This document shows, piece by piece, positions 10,837-20,828 of a stretch of DNA of 64,000 nucleotides. Every line of letters starts with the position of its first letter. Positions within the stretch are counted from its first letter, which is position 1. The translations under genes and the position numbers were made by a program. Source of the stretch: Beverwykella pulmonaria. Taxonomy: Eukaryota; Ascomycota; Dothideomycetes; Pleosporales; Melanommataceae. The notes beneath the pieces are model-generated. The model had not been told where the DNA came from, searched no databases, and saw nothing but the letters and a program-made list of their open reading frames with translations. The DNA is taken from contig BCHH01000005.1 of NCBI GenBank assembly GCA_001599595.1, positions 1,309,552-1,373,551 on the forward strand. The letters are read 5' to 3'.

Positions 10837-11880
10837 ATGGCAACTGCTATCCAGATGCCAGCATGGCAACTTGACTCGGTCTCGAGCCCGCATATCAACT
10901 CGCCTATCGCTGTCGTGGTAGCCCGCAACATACCCTACATACCCAGCGCGAACCGACTTCAAAATCTAACCATCTACCTGCTTCAAACGGCTGAGAGCGA
11001 GGCCCTCATCGGCACCCCCGTTACCATATTGCCATCATTCAAGAGCGATTCTCCGGACTCGCCACCCCGCTGGGTGCACATCCATGGCGGAGCATGGCGC
11101 GCGCCACAGCAAACATCCACATCAATCGAGCCCGCTGTCGCCCATGCCTTTTCTGACCCCACCACGCCCATAACCACCGTCATATCCCTAAACTACACGC
11201 TCTCTCCATTCCCCGAGCACCCTACCGAACCCTACGACGCCGCTACGTCCGCGCACTCCGACCTGGCGCGCGAAGCCGTGCATCCGCAGCACCTCTATGA
11301 CGTGCTGCATGGGTTCGCCCTGCTTTCGAAGCTCGGCTTGACGGACGGAAATTACATCCTGACGGGTCACAGCTGCGGTGCGTGTCTTGCGTTCCAGGCC
11401 AGTCTTCAACCTCCGTCAAACTGGGGATTGGAAAATGTGGAGCAAATCCCACGCCCTGCCGCACTGCTCGGTATCAATGGCCTGTACGATCTCCCTGATC
11501 TTGTCCATGACCTCAGTGCGTCACATGAGAGCTTACGCGGTGTGTACGAGACACTACTCGGACACGCGTTCGGGGCCGATCAGACGAAGTGGCCTGCCGC
11601 GAGCCCGGCGCGGTTTGATCCAAGTATGATGCAGGAATTGCGCGGGCAAAATCGCATTACGAGCGTAGTGGTACTAGATCAGAGTGCAGAGGATGAATTG
11701 GTGCCAGTGAGGCAGACGGAGAAGATGGAGAAAAGGTTGAGGGAAGTGGTTGGTTTGAGGGTTGTGAGAGGTACAAGGAGTAAAGGTAAGCATGCAGCGC
11801 CGTGGGAGCAGGGATACATGATATGGGATAGTATACGGGATATCTTAGGGCTTTTATTGGGAGAGGATACTGAGCATTGA
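10837..11880 (+). CDS. BNA7: Kynurenine formamidase (N-formylkynurenine to kynurenine)
   Basis: Alpha/beta hydrolase of the tryptophan-to-NAD (kynurenine) pathway, hydrolysing N-formyl-L-kynurenine to kynurenine and formate; cytosolic. Single exon, 347 aa, somewhat longer than the yeast protein, as I recall for other filamentous fungi. Landmarks: the oxyanion motif H-G-G-A-W (83-87), nucleophile elbow G-H-S-C-G with Ser179, an acidic D-E-L-V-P around Asp286, and His319 in G-K-H-A-A-P-W-E, in the canonical Ser-Asp-His order. The segment L-N-Y-T-L-S-P-F-P-E-H-P after the oxyanion motif is typical of the esterase/formamidase fold. The start is the first Met of the frame, directly upstream of conserved sequence. 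It is convergent with tryptophanyl-tRNA synthetase, whose stop lies 347 bp away. All catalytic residues are present. Confidence 0.88.
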   Translation: MATAIQMPAWQLDSVSSPHINSPIAVVVARNIPYIPSANRLQNLTIYLLQTAESEALIGTPVTILPSFKSDSPDSPPRWVHIHGGAWRAPQQTSTSIEPAVAHAFSDPTTPITTVISLNYTLSPFPEHPTEPYDAATSAHSDLAREAVHPQHLYDVLHGFALLSKLGLTDGNYILTGHSCGACLAFQASLQPPSNWGLENVEQIPRPAALLGINGLYDLPDLVHDLSASHESLRGVYETLLGHAFGADQTKWPAASPARFDPSMMQELRGQNRITSVVVLDQSAEDELVPVRQTEKMEKRLREVVGLRVVRGTRSKGKHAAPWEQGYMIWDSIRDILGLLLGEDTEH

Positions 11881-12226
11881 GATTTGTATACAGCGCGTTG
11901 GCACCTCTGAGTAGAACAGGGATGTAGGAAAAGTGCGGGCTGGCGGACCTACGATGGCTCGGTTGTGTCCAGTGAGTTCATAGGCCATATTGGGTTATAA
12001 TCCTACACGGCCGTCCGTAGGAGATTAGGGCGCCGGTTTTGGAGCAAAACAAGCGGTGGGTTGGCTAATTGTGTTAGTGCCGTAGTCGAGAATAGGTAGA
12101 AACCGCCCCGCGGGGATGGAGAGTATTCCAAGACTATACACAGACATGAGCCAAAGCCGTGCTTGAGCCGTAGCGCTTTTGATTGGTATCATATGCACAC
12201 CTCCTACCCTTCGTCTATCTCTAAGA
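11881..12226. other. Shared 3' region of two convergent genes
   Basis: This 346 bp stretch separates the stops of kynurenine formamidase and tryptophanyl-tRNA synthetase. It should hold both 3' UTRs and polyadenylation sites. No gene is visible. Confidence 0.55.
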
Positions 12227-13711
12227 TTACGCCTTCGCAGCTGCCGCGGCAGCCTCCTTCTCCTTTTTCTTTCTCTCGAGCTCGGCCAGCTTTGCCAGCT
12301 TCTTCATTTGGTTTTTCGTGAGGGGCTTGCCGTCCTCGCCCGTCGCTGCAGCCGCCTCGCCCTCCGCTTTACCTGCCTCCACCTTCGGCTTCGTTGGGTT
12401 GGGGTTCCCCTTCCACTCGAGCTTCCGGGGCCGCATAAATTCTTCTAGCATCTCGTCCGTGACCTTCGCCCTCGCTTCTTTGAACTTGGTCACGTACCCC
12501 GTCATCATCGCTATGCACTCTTTCTTCATATCCCCCGTGAGCATCTCGCCCTTCCTATAATCCTCGGCGAACTTGGTCAGCTTCTCGTCGTCGTCCTCAA
12601 AGTACGTAAGGTATTGATAGGGCACGTCGATGTCCGGGTTCCCCCCCAGTTCACGGTGTAACTCGAGCGTCTCCTGGCCGCCGGAGAACGCGTGCTGGTT
12701 GATTTTCTTCTTTATCTCTTTATCGGAGTCTGACATGAAGATTGCGGAGTTTGGATTGGACGCGCTCATCTTCCCGCCGGCGCCTTGCAGCGCGGTCAGG
12801 AATTTGGAGTGGATGAGCGCGGGTTTGGGCGAGGGCTGGTCCATGCGAGAACAGTTTTCTCGTACCAGACGGAAATAGGGATCTTGGTCGATGGCGCAGG
12901 GGATGAGGCAGGGGAGGGACGCGAGGCGCTTGTGGCGGTGGTACGAAGTATGTTCTTCGCCCCAGATGAACGGGTAGGAAGATGCGAAAGCCGCTACACA
13001 CTGTTTGGCGGCGAACGCATTACTTCCAATATTTGTCGACCCGTCGAAGCCAAACGCACCGCGGACTTGGTTGTTCGTGACCTTCTTCTCGAATTCGGTG
13101 GCGTTGAGGTTAAAGTGGCGATTGTACCCCGAAGTGAAGAACTCGGAGTCGATGTAGATGAAGGTCTTTTTCACGTCGAAGCCGACGGAAATGATGTCCT
13201 TTGCATTGTCGCGCGCGAAATGGTAGACCTCGGGCTGTTTTAGCTTCTCTTTAAAGAGGAACTTCTCATCGTCGGTCAGCATGATGACGAGGGGCACGTC
13301 GAAGACGTCCGACAGCCACTTTGTGAACTCGAAGGGTATCGTGTGGCCGATGTGCATGGAGTCGCTGCTCGGCCCACGGCCCGTGTACAGTAAGAAGTCT
13401 TCGCCGCGCTCATAGGTGTCGAGGATGAGTTCGAGGTCGCGGTGCGAGAAGAAGAGGCCGCGTCGTAGCCAGCGGTGCGGCTTGTGGCCTGTCACGCTCT
13501 CGAAACGCTGCAGGAGGGCCTCGTCGATGAGCTTGGTGGCCCATTTCTTGGATATGGCTTCGTAGTCGAATTCCTGTATGTTGCCGTCTTCGTCCACCGC
13601 GGCCTGCACGTCCCACGGGTTGATCTCCTGCTCTGTGGCCTTCTTTACGGGCTCGGTCGCGGTGGGAGCGAGGCTGAGGGCGGCGACCGAGGGGGGCTCG
13701 GAGTGGGCCAT
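12227..13711 (-). CDS. WRS1: Tryptophanyl-tRNA synthetase, cytosolic
   Basis: Class I aminoacyl-tRNA synthetase charging tRNA-Trp. Uninterrupted frame of 494 aa from the Met at 13711. It has the eukaryotic cytosolic signature: T-G-R-G-P-S-S-D-S-M-H-I-G-H, with the HIGH element at ~120-123, and the K-M-S-A-S loop at ~314-318. The segment V-R-G-A-F-G-F-D-G-S-T-N-I-G and the Lys/Ala-rich C-terminal tail also fit. The start was chosen at M-A-H-S-E, where an ordinary hydrophilic N-terminus begins. The frame stays open upstream to a Met at 13813, adding 34 residues without acidic residues and rich in Ser and Leu (see findings). It is divergent from the PRELI/Ups gene (412 bp apart) and convergent with kynurenine formamidase, so two tryptophan-using genes are neighbours. 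It appears intact. Confidence 0.95.
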   Translation of the reverse strand: MAHSEPPSVAALSLAPTATEPVKKATEQEINPWDVQAAVDEDGNIQEFDYEAISKKWATKLIDEALLQRFESVTGHKPHRWLRRGLFFSHRDLELILDTYERGEDFLLYTGRGPSSDSMHIGHTIPFEFTKWLSDVFDVPLVIMLTDDEKFLFKEKLKQPEVYHFARDNAKDIISVGFDVKKTFIYIDSEFFTSGYNRHFNLNATEFEKKVTNNQVRGAFGFDGSTNIGSNAFAAKQCVAAFASSYPFIWGEEHTSYHRHKRLASLPCLIPCAIDQDPYFRLVRENCSRMDQPSPKPALIHSKFLTALQGAGGKMSASNPNSAIFMSDSDKEIKKKINQHAFSGGQETLELHRELGGNPDIDVPYQYLTYFEDDDEKLTKFAEDYRKGEMLTGDMKKECIAMMTGYVTKFKEARAKVTDEMLEEFMRPRKLEWKGNPNPTKPKVEAGKAEGEAAAATGEDGKPLTKNQMKKLAKLAELERKKKEKEAAAAAAKA

Positions 13712-14123
13712 GACAGTGACGAAGTACAACAGGAATTGAAGGAACAGGAGAGAAGAAAGAGAAGAAAGTAGTGACTGTGTCCTTACTAAATTGATGGGGG
13801 TCTGAGTCAACACCGGAGTCCCGCATTGCCAAGCTCCCCGCCATTCTGTGGCGCACTCCGCACCGCCACCGGAAAAACGGCCGCCGCACCCGACAATGAT
13901 CGTCGTCAGAGGACCGTGGTTTCTCCATCATCTTACGATCGTCCGCCCACCCCGCCCTCACTACGTTACACGCAATTTCTGAACATCCAATTGACGCCAC
14001 ACAATTGGATTCACTCAACCATGCCAACCCACCTCGTACACTAGCCACCTACCTTCCAACAACCACAACAACAAGACCTCGCCTCCTCATTCACCACCTC
14101 CGTACACGAGGCCCGCAGGCAAG
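13712..14123. promoter_or_regulatory. Bidirectional promoter region of TrpRS and PRELI/Ups gene
   Basis: 412 bp lie between two divergent start codons. Both 5' UTRs and promoters must fit here. A pyrimidine/CAA-rich leader (for example 14050-14100) precedes the PRELI start, as is common for highly expressed fungal genes. I identified no specific factor site. Confidence 0.5.
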
Positions 14124-14978
14124 ATGGTCAAATTCTACTCCTCAACCGACACATACAGCTACCCCTTCCCCGCCGTGACGCTCGCCTACTTCCTGCGCTA
14201 CCCCAATCCCTACTCCACACACGTGCTCTCTACCGATACCATCGCACGGCACTACGACCCCGCAACACAGCGCCTAACAACCGTGCGTCTCCACCTCAAG
14301 CGCTCCAAACTGCCCTCCGCCGTGCTCAAACTCCTGCCGCGGAGCCTGTTGGGCGCCTCCGCCAGCGGCGACACACAGGCATACATCCTCGAGAAATCGG
14401 TTGTCGATATCAAGGAAGGCTGGATGGACACAGAGAGCCAGAATCTTGAGTGGACAGGCGTGTTGAGCGTGGTCGAGCGGCAGGTGTTCCGGCGGCCGGG
14501 GTCGACCTACGATGAATCCCCTGTGCAGAGGAAAGACGAAGAGGGGGCAGGGCTGTGGCAGGGCATGGAGGGCGCGGCGCGACGGCACGGGTTCATCTCC
14601 TCCCCCGAGGCCACCACGGACAGCACGAGCGAAACTACCGAAGTAAAGTCAAGCGTGACGCTGCACTCACACATCGGCGACAAGTGGAAAAAGCGCTCCC
14701 ACACTCCCTCCACCACCCATTCCGAACCGGAAAAAGTGGGCTTCTTCAAGTCCTGGAGCACTGCCTCTCTACAACGTAGTATTGAGGTTATTGGGCTGAA
14801 GCGCGCGAGGCGGAGTCAGCCGAATGCGAAAGAGGGCATGAAAGTCGTGCTGGAGAGGATGAGGGAGGGTGGACTGGTGGCCGTGCTGGAGGGCATGAGG
14901 AGGGATCGTGAGATGATTCTGGGTGGACATCCGCATGCGTTTAAGAAGGGGCACGTGCGGGCCGATGAAGAGGAGTGA
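14124..14978 (+). CDS. PRELI/MSF1 (Ups) family mitochondrial lipid-transfer protein
   Basis: Intermembrane-space protein that, with Mdm35, shuttles phosphatidic acid or phosphatidylserine between mitochondrial membranes in support of cardiolipin and PE synthesis. Single exon, 284 aa. The PRELI domain covers ~1-180. It begins M-V-K-F-Y with the Y-P-F-P motif, then the family pattern Y-P-N-P-Y-S-T-H-V-L-S-T-D and a basic R-L-H-L-K-R-S segment. A-Y-I-L-E-K-S-V-V-D near residue 90 precedes L-E-W-T-G-V-L-S-V-V-E. The C-terminal ~100 residues are basic, charged and less conserved, making it longer than the yeast Ups proteins. I cannot decide between the Ups1 and Ups2/3 branches from sequence alone. 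No intron was seen. It shares a promoter region with TrpRS. Confidence 0.85.
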   Translation: MVKFYSSTDTYSYPFPAVTLAYFLRYPNPYSTHVLSTDTIARHYDPATQRLTTVRLHLKRSKLPSAVLKLLPRSLLGASASGDTQAYILEKSVVDIKEGWMDTESQNLEWTGVLSVVERQVFRRPGSTYDESPVQRKDEEGAGLWQGMEGAARRHGFISSPEATTDSTSETTEVKSSVTLHSHIGDKWKKRSHTPSTTHSEPEKVGFFKSWSTASLQRSIEVIGLKRARRSQPNAKEGMKVVLERMREGGLVAVLEGMRRDREMILGGHPHAFKKGHVRADEEE

Positions 14979-15481
14979 AGTGGGCGTGAAGCTGGTACAG
15001 AGCACTGCGTGCGCTAGTAAACTTCGCGGTGGCGGCGCCTACCCTCCTCGCACCCCGAGACGAGGATGGACAACGAGCCCAACGAACATGCAAGTATCGA
15101 TACGGTAACAAAACGGAAGTAGGGGGCATCAGTGTCCTCTTCTCATTGGTCAGGTGACTTTAGCGACGGCGTCCGGCTCCTCTCCCTGTATTCCTCTTCG
15201 TCCCTCGCTCGTTTCCTTGGGATTCGGTGGGTTTTGTGTTAGTATGTTCCCTTCTGAGTCGGGGATTGTATCATATCATAGCGAAGCAGATACGTATGTA
15301 CGCCATCAGGATCAAAGTGAAAGTAGTAAACTCAATGTAGCTTTGAATTCATCCAAAGGTTGTCTATTACATGTCCAGCCAACTATCCATATATCATGCA
15401 TAAGCGAGTCACTGAAGAATTCCGCCTCGGTTCAAGAGATAGACCTTTGAAGTAAATCGCGTGATGCATCCATCGCGTTTG
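14979..15481. other. Convergent intergenic region
   Basis: 503 bp lie between the stops of the PRELI gene (+) and the TmpA-like gene (-). A 98-codon frame at 15154-15450 has no recognisable similarity. Both 3' ends are expected here. Confidence 0.5.
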
Positions 15482-17167
15482 TTAAGAATCCCAGATCGGC
15501 CCAAAGGTTGGGACTCCCCTACTCTCCAACCCATACACAACCTTCCTTGTAACGGCCTCATTACTTAACACAAACACCGCCTCGGCGCCCACATGCTTGT
15601 ACATCTTCCACGCAACCTGCACCAGATCCGGTCGTCCCATCTTCGTAGTATCAATGACCAGCGCATCTGGATCCGCCCTCTCTACCTCTACACAGAGCTT
15701 AGCCCCATACGTGAGGAGCGGGGACCGCGTGCTCCATATCAGGCGGCAGAATTGGCCGGGTGACTTGTCGAGCATGGAGGAGAGCGCGGGCCCTATGCCA
15801 GAGCCAGTAGTGAGGATTATGACGCGGGAGAATATGCAGGAGAGGGAGAGGACGCCTGCTTTGACGGTACCGCGGGTCCAGATTCGTAGGGGAGGAGGTG
15901 GACGAGTGGAGAAGCAGTGGAGGTTTTGCGACCGAGTATTGGTTTGAGATTGGATGAGAGACCTCGTCCAGTCGCCGGCTGCAGATATCACCATAGAGCC
16001 GCCCGGCCTTCCTGGTTCTTGTGACGGGAAAGTGGCGAAGGGATGCCATTCTTTGAGGGGCGAGGTGGAAATGTTGAGACAGGAGAAGCGGTGCACCGGG
16101 TGCGTGAAGTGAAGACGGAGCGCGTGAGAGGAGAGGACTTCTGGGGTGAAGGCTAAGGGACGGAGACTGAGCCAAGGATATATCAACGTTGCGGTAATGA
16201 GAAAAAGGTTCCAGAACGTGGGGCTGCACACAAGGGCCACACCGAAGCCTGTGGGCGTGGGTGAACTTTGCAAGGAGTGGTATGTAAGAAGCAGAAACTG
16301 AGCCCAGAATAGGGCTATCGAAGCCCATCCTAGAAATCGATGTGTCATCTCAAACGTATTGTGGCGTATGGAACGAAGCCAATGGAATGCAAAAACTACA
16401 ATGAGAACGAGTAGAACGAGAATGAACCAAGTAAAAACAAGAAGCAGAACAGTAGACCGCCCATGCTGGATGAAACGTATTGTGATAAGTGTCGTGAAAG
16501 CGAGGAACCACATGGTACCCGCGACCGCCGCTCCACTGTGGATTCCACCATAGGTGTATACACGGGCCACGAGTCGCCGAATGCGAAGCGGGACTGACCA
16601 GGGCACGAGCCATGCAGTTCGAAAGATGAGGTTGACGAAAAAGTCTTGCCGTACGAGAATGGAGATGAGGAAGTCTGCTGAGGCCCACGTTGCGAGCTCA
16701 TCGAGGTCGATATCTTGCGTGTTAGAGGTTCGGATGATTAGAAGGAGGCCGATGATGTTGGCAATGAGAATGAGGGAGAAAATCCGGCGGTAGACAGTGA
16801 AAATGGTAAGCCGTAGATGCCGTAGAAGTCGGGTATAGCGTTTCGGTGGTAGATTGGGGGAGATCGTGGTAACTTTTGAGAGTGGCAGGTCCGCGTATGA
16901 GGTGGTTGTCGGGAGTGTAGAAGCATTGCTGCTGAAGCTGTTGTAGGACACACCACGGTTAAGCTCCGCCTTCTCGAGATCACAGCTTTGGCCGAACGAA
17001 GATATGATATCATCCACGTCGAAATCGAGAGCCGGAGGGAAGTTGGAAAAGGTTAGAGCTGGCAGTGTACGGTTGGTAGTTTGGCAAAGCTTTCGACGCT
17101 CCCACCAGTACATCGAAGGTGCGAAAGGATGCCCCAGTGAGGTATACCGTTGGTCACTGTATGGCAT
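15482..17167 (-). CDS. tmpA: TmpA-like integral membrane FAD/NAD-binding reductase-type protein
   Basis: 561-aa uninterrupted frame resembling Aspergillus nidulans TmpA, a membrane flavoprotein-like protein implicated in an extracellular signal for conidiation, and the related C-terminal part of some NRPS-like proteins. A hydrophilic N-terminus (~1-110) is followed by about six hydrophobic helices (~115-330). The C-terminus resembles ferredoxin-reductase folds: a T-T-G-S-G-I-G-P-A-L-S-S-M glycine motif for nucleotide binding, then L-I-W-S-T-R-S-P. The end S-R-G-V-P-T-F-G-P-I-W-D-S is typical of the family. Met at 17167 is the first in frame and gives a full-length N-terminus. The enzymatic reaction is not known, and residues needed for heme are not evident, so I do not call it a ferric reductase. 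Confidence 0.8.
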   Translation of the reverse strand: MPYSDQRYTSLGHPFAPSMYWWERRKLCQTTNRTLPALTFSNFPPALDFDVDDIISSFGQSCDLEKAELNRGVSYNSFSSNASTLPTTTSYADLPLSKVTTISPNLPPKRYTRLLRHLRLTIFTVYRRIFSLILIANIIGLLLIIRTSNTQDIDLDELATWASADFLISILVRQDFFVNLIFRTAWLVPWSVPLRIRRLVARVYTYGGIHSGAAVAGTMWFLAFTTLITIRFIQHGRSTVLLLVFTWFILVLLVLIVVFAFHWLRSIRHNTFEMTHRFLGWASIALFWAQFLLLTYHSLQSSPTPTGFGVALVCSPTFWNLFLITATLIYPWLSLRPLAFTPEVLSSHALRLHFTHPVHRFSCLNISTSPLKEWHPFATFPSQEPGRPGGSMVISAAGDWTRSLIQSQTNTRSQNLHCFSTRPPPPLRIWTRGTVKAGVLSLSCIFSRVIILTTGSGIGPALSSMLDKSPGQFCRLIWSTRSPLLTYGAKLCVEVERADPDALVIDTTKMGRPDLVQVAWKMYKHVGAEAVFVLSNEAVTRKVVYGLESRGVPTFGPIWDS

Positions 17168-20100
17168 TGTGAGATGTGATGAGGCACTGGTTTACGTAAA
17201 TGGAGCACGAAGGCAGCGAGGAGCGACGAAATGGTGCCTAGAACAACAAAGATACAAGAGAACTGAACAACCTATGCTGGATCTTGATGTTTGGGAGCAA
17301 GACTGCCTGATGGTCGCTGCCAATACACATGACAAATTGAGCAAGGAGAGTGACGAGACTGCGAATGCGAAATGAAGGGAGGTAGAGGAACGAGTGGACA
17401 ATATAACAACCGCGGGAGTGCCACATGCAGTTTCGGTCTGCGTACCACAACACGTGGGGAATGCGCTTTGAGAAGGTGCCACCAGACAGCGGGCATGCTG
17501 ACTTGAGCCCACGCCTCCACTAGAGCATCGAGTCTCTCAATTGTGTTCAGGTGTCGTGATGATATGCATCTTGCGGTTTGAGGTGTGCTTGGCGATACAC
17601 TCCCCTCCAAACCTGAGCATGTCAACAGATCGATGAGAAAAATAGAACTACTACTTAATTCAGGTTCAATTGCGGCAAACACAGCGTCCACGGGGGACAG
17701 TGCTTGTTGATGTTTCGCCTCACAGTACGGGTCTCATTCCAAAGCGCTTGACTGCCTTGTTACCTCTGGCGTAGCCCCTTCCCTCTTCGTAAGCAACACT
17801 GTCTGACCGTCCAGATCGCCTGTGATGGATGTGCCATCATGTCAAATTCTTCGGTGTACGAAGCGCAGGCTTGTGTGTGTTACATAGGATGCGTGCTGCG
17901 ATGCGTGGAGTAACGGAGTTTACATAGATGCAGGCATTTGTATGTTCAAGTTGATGCTGCAAGGTAAGCCATTGTTGCGAGTCAGCATTTTAGATTTTTA
18001 TTTGTCTCCGTAGGTGGGTGATGAAAGGTCGATTGGCTTGTCCGTTGTGTCCGTGGTGCTTCTCAGTTATTCCTTCCTCCACTACTCAATGTCTACCCAT
18101 CGCTTGCCATTTTTAAGACCAAACGTGAACACATTGTTGACCCTCTACCCCTTCACATAAACCTGTAGTCTGCCTCTCATTTCAATCTCTTGATACGTGT
18201 CCCTCGCCACGTCTTTCTCTCTCCCAACCTGGTCCTCGGGGGCACTGCCCAGGATCTGACCACTGTGTTACATGCAAGGGGGCGTCCAATCCACACCGGT
18301 CCTTCTCTCGTACAATCCCTTAATCACAGGTCCCACAGGCGTCCAGGTCTGTATTTATGCGACATGGTGCCGAGACGTCATAGCTGCTTTGAGGTGCTAT
18401 GGAGGAACATGTTTGGGGAATCCACTGGTGTTGTGTTGCGGCGCCACGAGTTGCTTGCGTTTTCGGATGCGGGATGAAGATGAGGCAGATCCGGGTCATG
18501 GATACGATGGTCTGTATCCGACGTTCAACATGCTTGGTCTAGTTGTGAGTGGGGTGTCACAACTACAGACGCAGCTCGTGTTGAGTGTAAGCATTAAGTT
18601 TGCACTAGTGAACTCGGTATCCTGCACCGCTACTGCAAAACATCTTGGCCGGGAATATCCCCTCATATACTATTGTCTATTTGCCTCTCCGCTGTCCCCT
18701 TGGGGTGTCACAAGGGATGCATTCGTTTCATCATCATGCCGTCGAAGTAAACGCATACAAGTTAGGAAATCGTATCCCTGAGTCAGGCGTCCAGTGCTCT
18801 TCAACAGCCACGCAAAGGTCGTACTAGCACTCAATCTCCAGAAAAGCAACTCCACGCCTCGAACATTTGTTTTTTTTTTTGATCTTGTGCGGATCTAAAC
18901 CATTCTCAACTACTGGTTGACACGCTGAGCTGAAATTCTAGGATGGATGCCAAATCTGTGTGACCTATGCAAAGATTTGCATGTAGATAGTAGAAAGGTG
19001 TAGATAATAGCATCTGAGATCTGTATAGAAATGTAGAGATGAGAATGCATGAAGAAAATGAGAGGCTATTTGAACTCCCCTTCGCCTGTGTAGCCAGGGT
19101 ATCCTCTATGCCCGTGGTGGCGATTTGAATTTCTGAGAAGCAGTCAAATGATGACTGGCCCGCCTCCTTCTGAAAATTTAAGAAGTAAGAAGAAATGAAG
19201 GATATAAGGCAGGGAATATGAATCTAAACGCCAATATGAAGATGAGAATGTACCCGTCGGGCAGACAGCCAGCAGATACAGCGCGGCAGTGTAAAGAAAA
19301 TCGATCCTCTTAGCTATCTCCTAGAATCCATTACCTAGCCCATGCAGTGAAAACCTGTTGTAGCTATGGCTGCGAAATTGGCGTGCCTTCAGTGTTCTCC
19401 AACGTCAACGAGATATGAGGTTTGACACCTTAATTCTCCACCATTTCGCCAGGTGCTCCTTTCCCCCTGCTTCACAGACTCCAGATAGGAGTTCACAAAG
19501 GTCCAGCACCTCATATGAACCAGCATAATGTCGGTCAATATTCCAGGTTTGATCGCTGGAATCAAGTCGGCGAGAAGCTGAATATCAGCGCCGTTCGCAA
19601 TCACATTGACCGTGAATTTTTGAAGCTTAGAGGGAGGAGATTCATGCTGCAGAACGAACTGGAGACTCGAGAACAGTCTGTATCACGCCAGCAAAAGGGT
19701 CGTGGGTCGAGTTATGGATCTCTTTGGTAGATGGTGGTTGAGACGTCGAATCCAACAATCCCCGAATAGTGATACCTTAGGCATTAGCGCAGTTGGCAGC
19801 CCCTATGGCGGCGCTAGCAAGCTTGCTCAAGCAGGTTTCCGTGACTTCGATTTCTGCTTAATCTTCCGCAACTTGAGGAGCAACTGCCAGGCGACTTGCT
19901 TGATGGCAGTGCTCTTCAAGATCTGGAGTCGTGCGTGCACGTCTTCTATGGCATATTGGGTCTTTTTGAAACCTCCGTTCGAGTGAACTAGCCAGGAATT
20001 TCTATCTTTAAAGGCTGTATCAGTGGCATCCAATAGTACCTGCCGAGAAGACACTTGGTGGTCGCGGAGAAAATATTCTTTGGGGCATACAAGGATCCAG

Positions 20101-20828
20101 TTCATCGTCTACCCAAAGGTACATAAATAAATCTCACGAGTCAGGATGCAGCACAAAGTACTGTTGGCAGATTCTTTAGTGCTTTGTAAGGCTGCATTGA
20201 TTCTCTACTCGTATCGCTACCAGTGGAGGATTGATTGTCCTGTTGCGGGACACAGTGTTGTCGAATAGGGAAAAAAAAAAAAAAAAAAACTATGAGTAGG
20301 ATTAGGGAGAGGAGCGAGAGGAGCGAGAGAAAGAGGGAATAGAGTTGATCTCTAAACAGAGGCAGAGGGCGAACTATTAAGCAGTTGCTTGCCGTCTCTC
20401 TCACAGTGAGAGCGCAGAGATAGGGGCGACAGTGGGCACATGCGCTAAGAATACAGGGGCGGGAAGCAAGAGCTTAAGAGAATAATTAAAGGTCAAAGAC
20501 CAGAACCAACTCACGAGATGGCATGTACATGTATCCTACTATTTGATCATATTCAAGACAAAGACACGCTGCTTTTGTCTAGAAGTTTCAAAACGATTTA
20601 TTCGAAGCGAGAGGAGATGATGCAGTGTTCAGTTATAAGACAGCAGCCACTGTGAAACCCTAGTAGCATGACCGAAGACTAAGGGATCTAGGCTTTCCTC
20701 TAGAGCTTGAGTGGAGATGGCGGAGTTGTGGGGAAGAGGAAGGTAGAGTTCGCCCCAAGCTAAGACCTTCACCTGGCCCGTGCGTATATACCCCGCCAAA
20801 CTGGGGAACTGCGTCAACACAAATTACC
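17168..20828. other. Long gene-poor stretch (3.7 kb) with possible degraded fragments
   Basis: No intact gene was recognised. On the minus strand, 19827-20105 (92 codons, Met start) and about 19380-19600 (two overlapping open frames) look protein-like, and the two may be pieces of one decayed gene; I do not recognise the family. Plus-strand frames at 18190-18781 overlap in two phases and lack family similarity. An A-box-like sequence near 19785 is not followed by a tRNA-like structure. The right end should contain the GCP3 promoter. Confidence 0.4.
20271..20289. repeat. Poly-A tract (19 nt)
   Basis: A run of 19 A residues is followed by a purine-rich, GAGCGAGAG-like low-complexity segment. 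No flanking target-site duplication was recognised, so a retroelement tail is not supported. Confidence 0.8.

Noticed and set aside
15482..17167. Ferric reductase / NADPH oxidase
   Set aside because: The membrane helices lack an evident bis-histidine heme pattern and the C-terminus matches TmpA-type proteins better.
18190..18781. Two overlapping plus-strand frames (95 and 169 codons)
   Set aside because: Same DNA open in two phases, no recognisable motifs, no plausible upstream or downstream exons.
19785..19850. tRNA-like A-box (TTAGCGCAGTTGG)
   Set aside because: No matching B-box or acceptor-stem complement was found downstream; the resemblance is limited to about 12 bases.
20271..20289. 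Poly-A tail of a retroelement insertion
   Set aside because: No reverse-transcriptase sequence, target-site duplication or element body was seen next to it.
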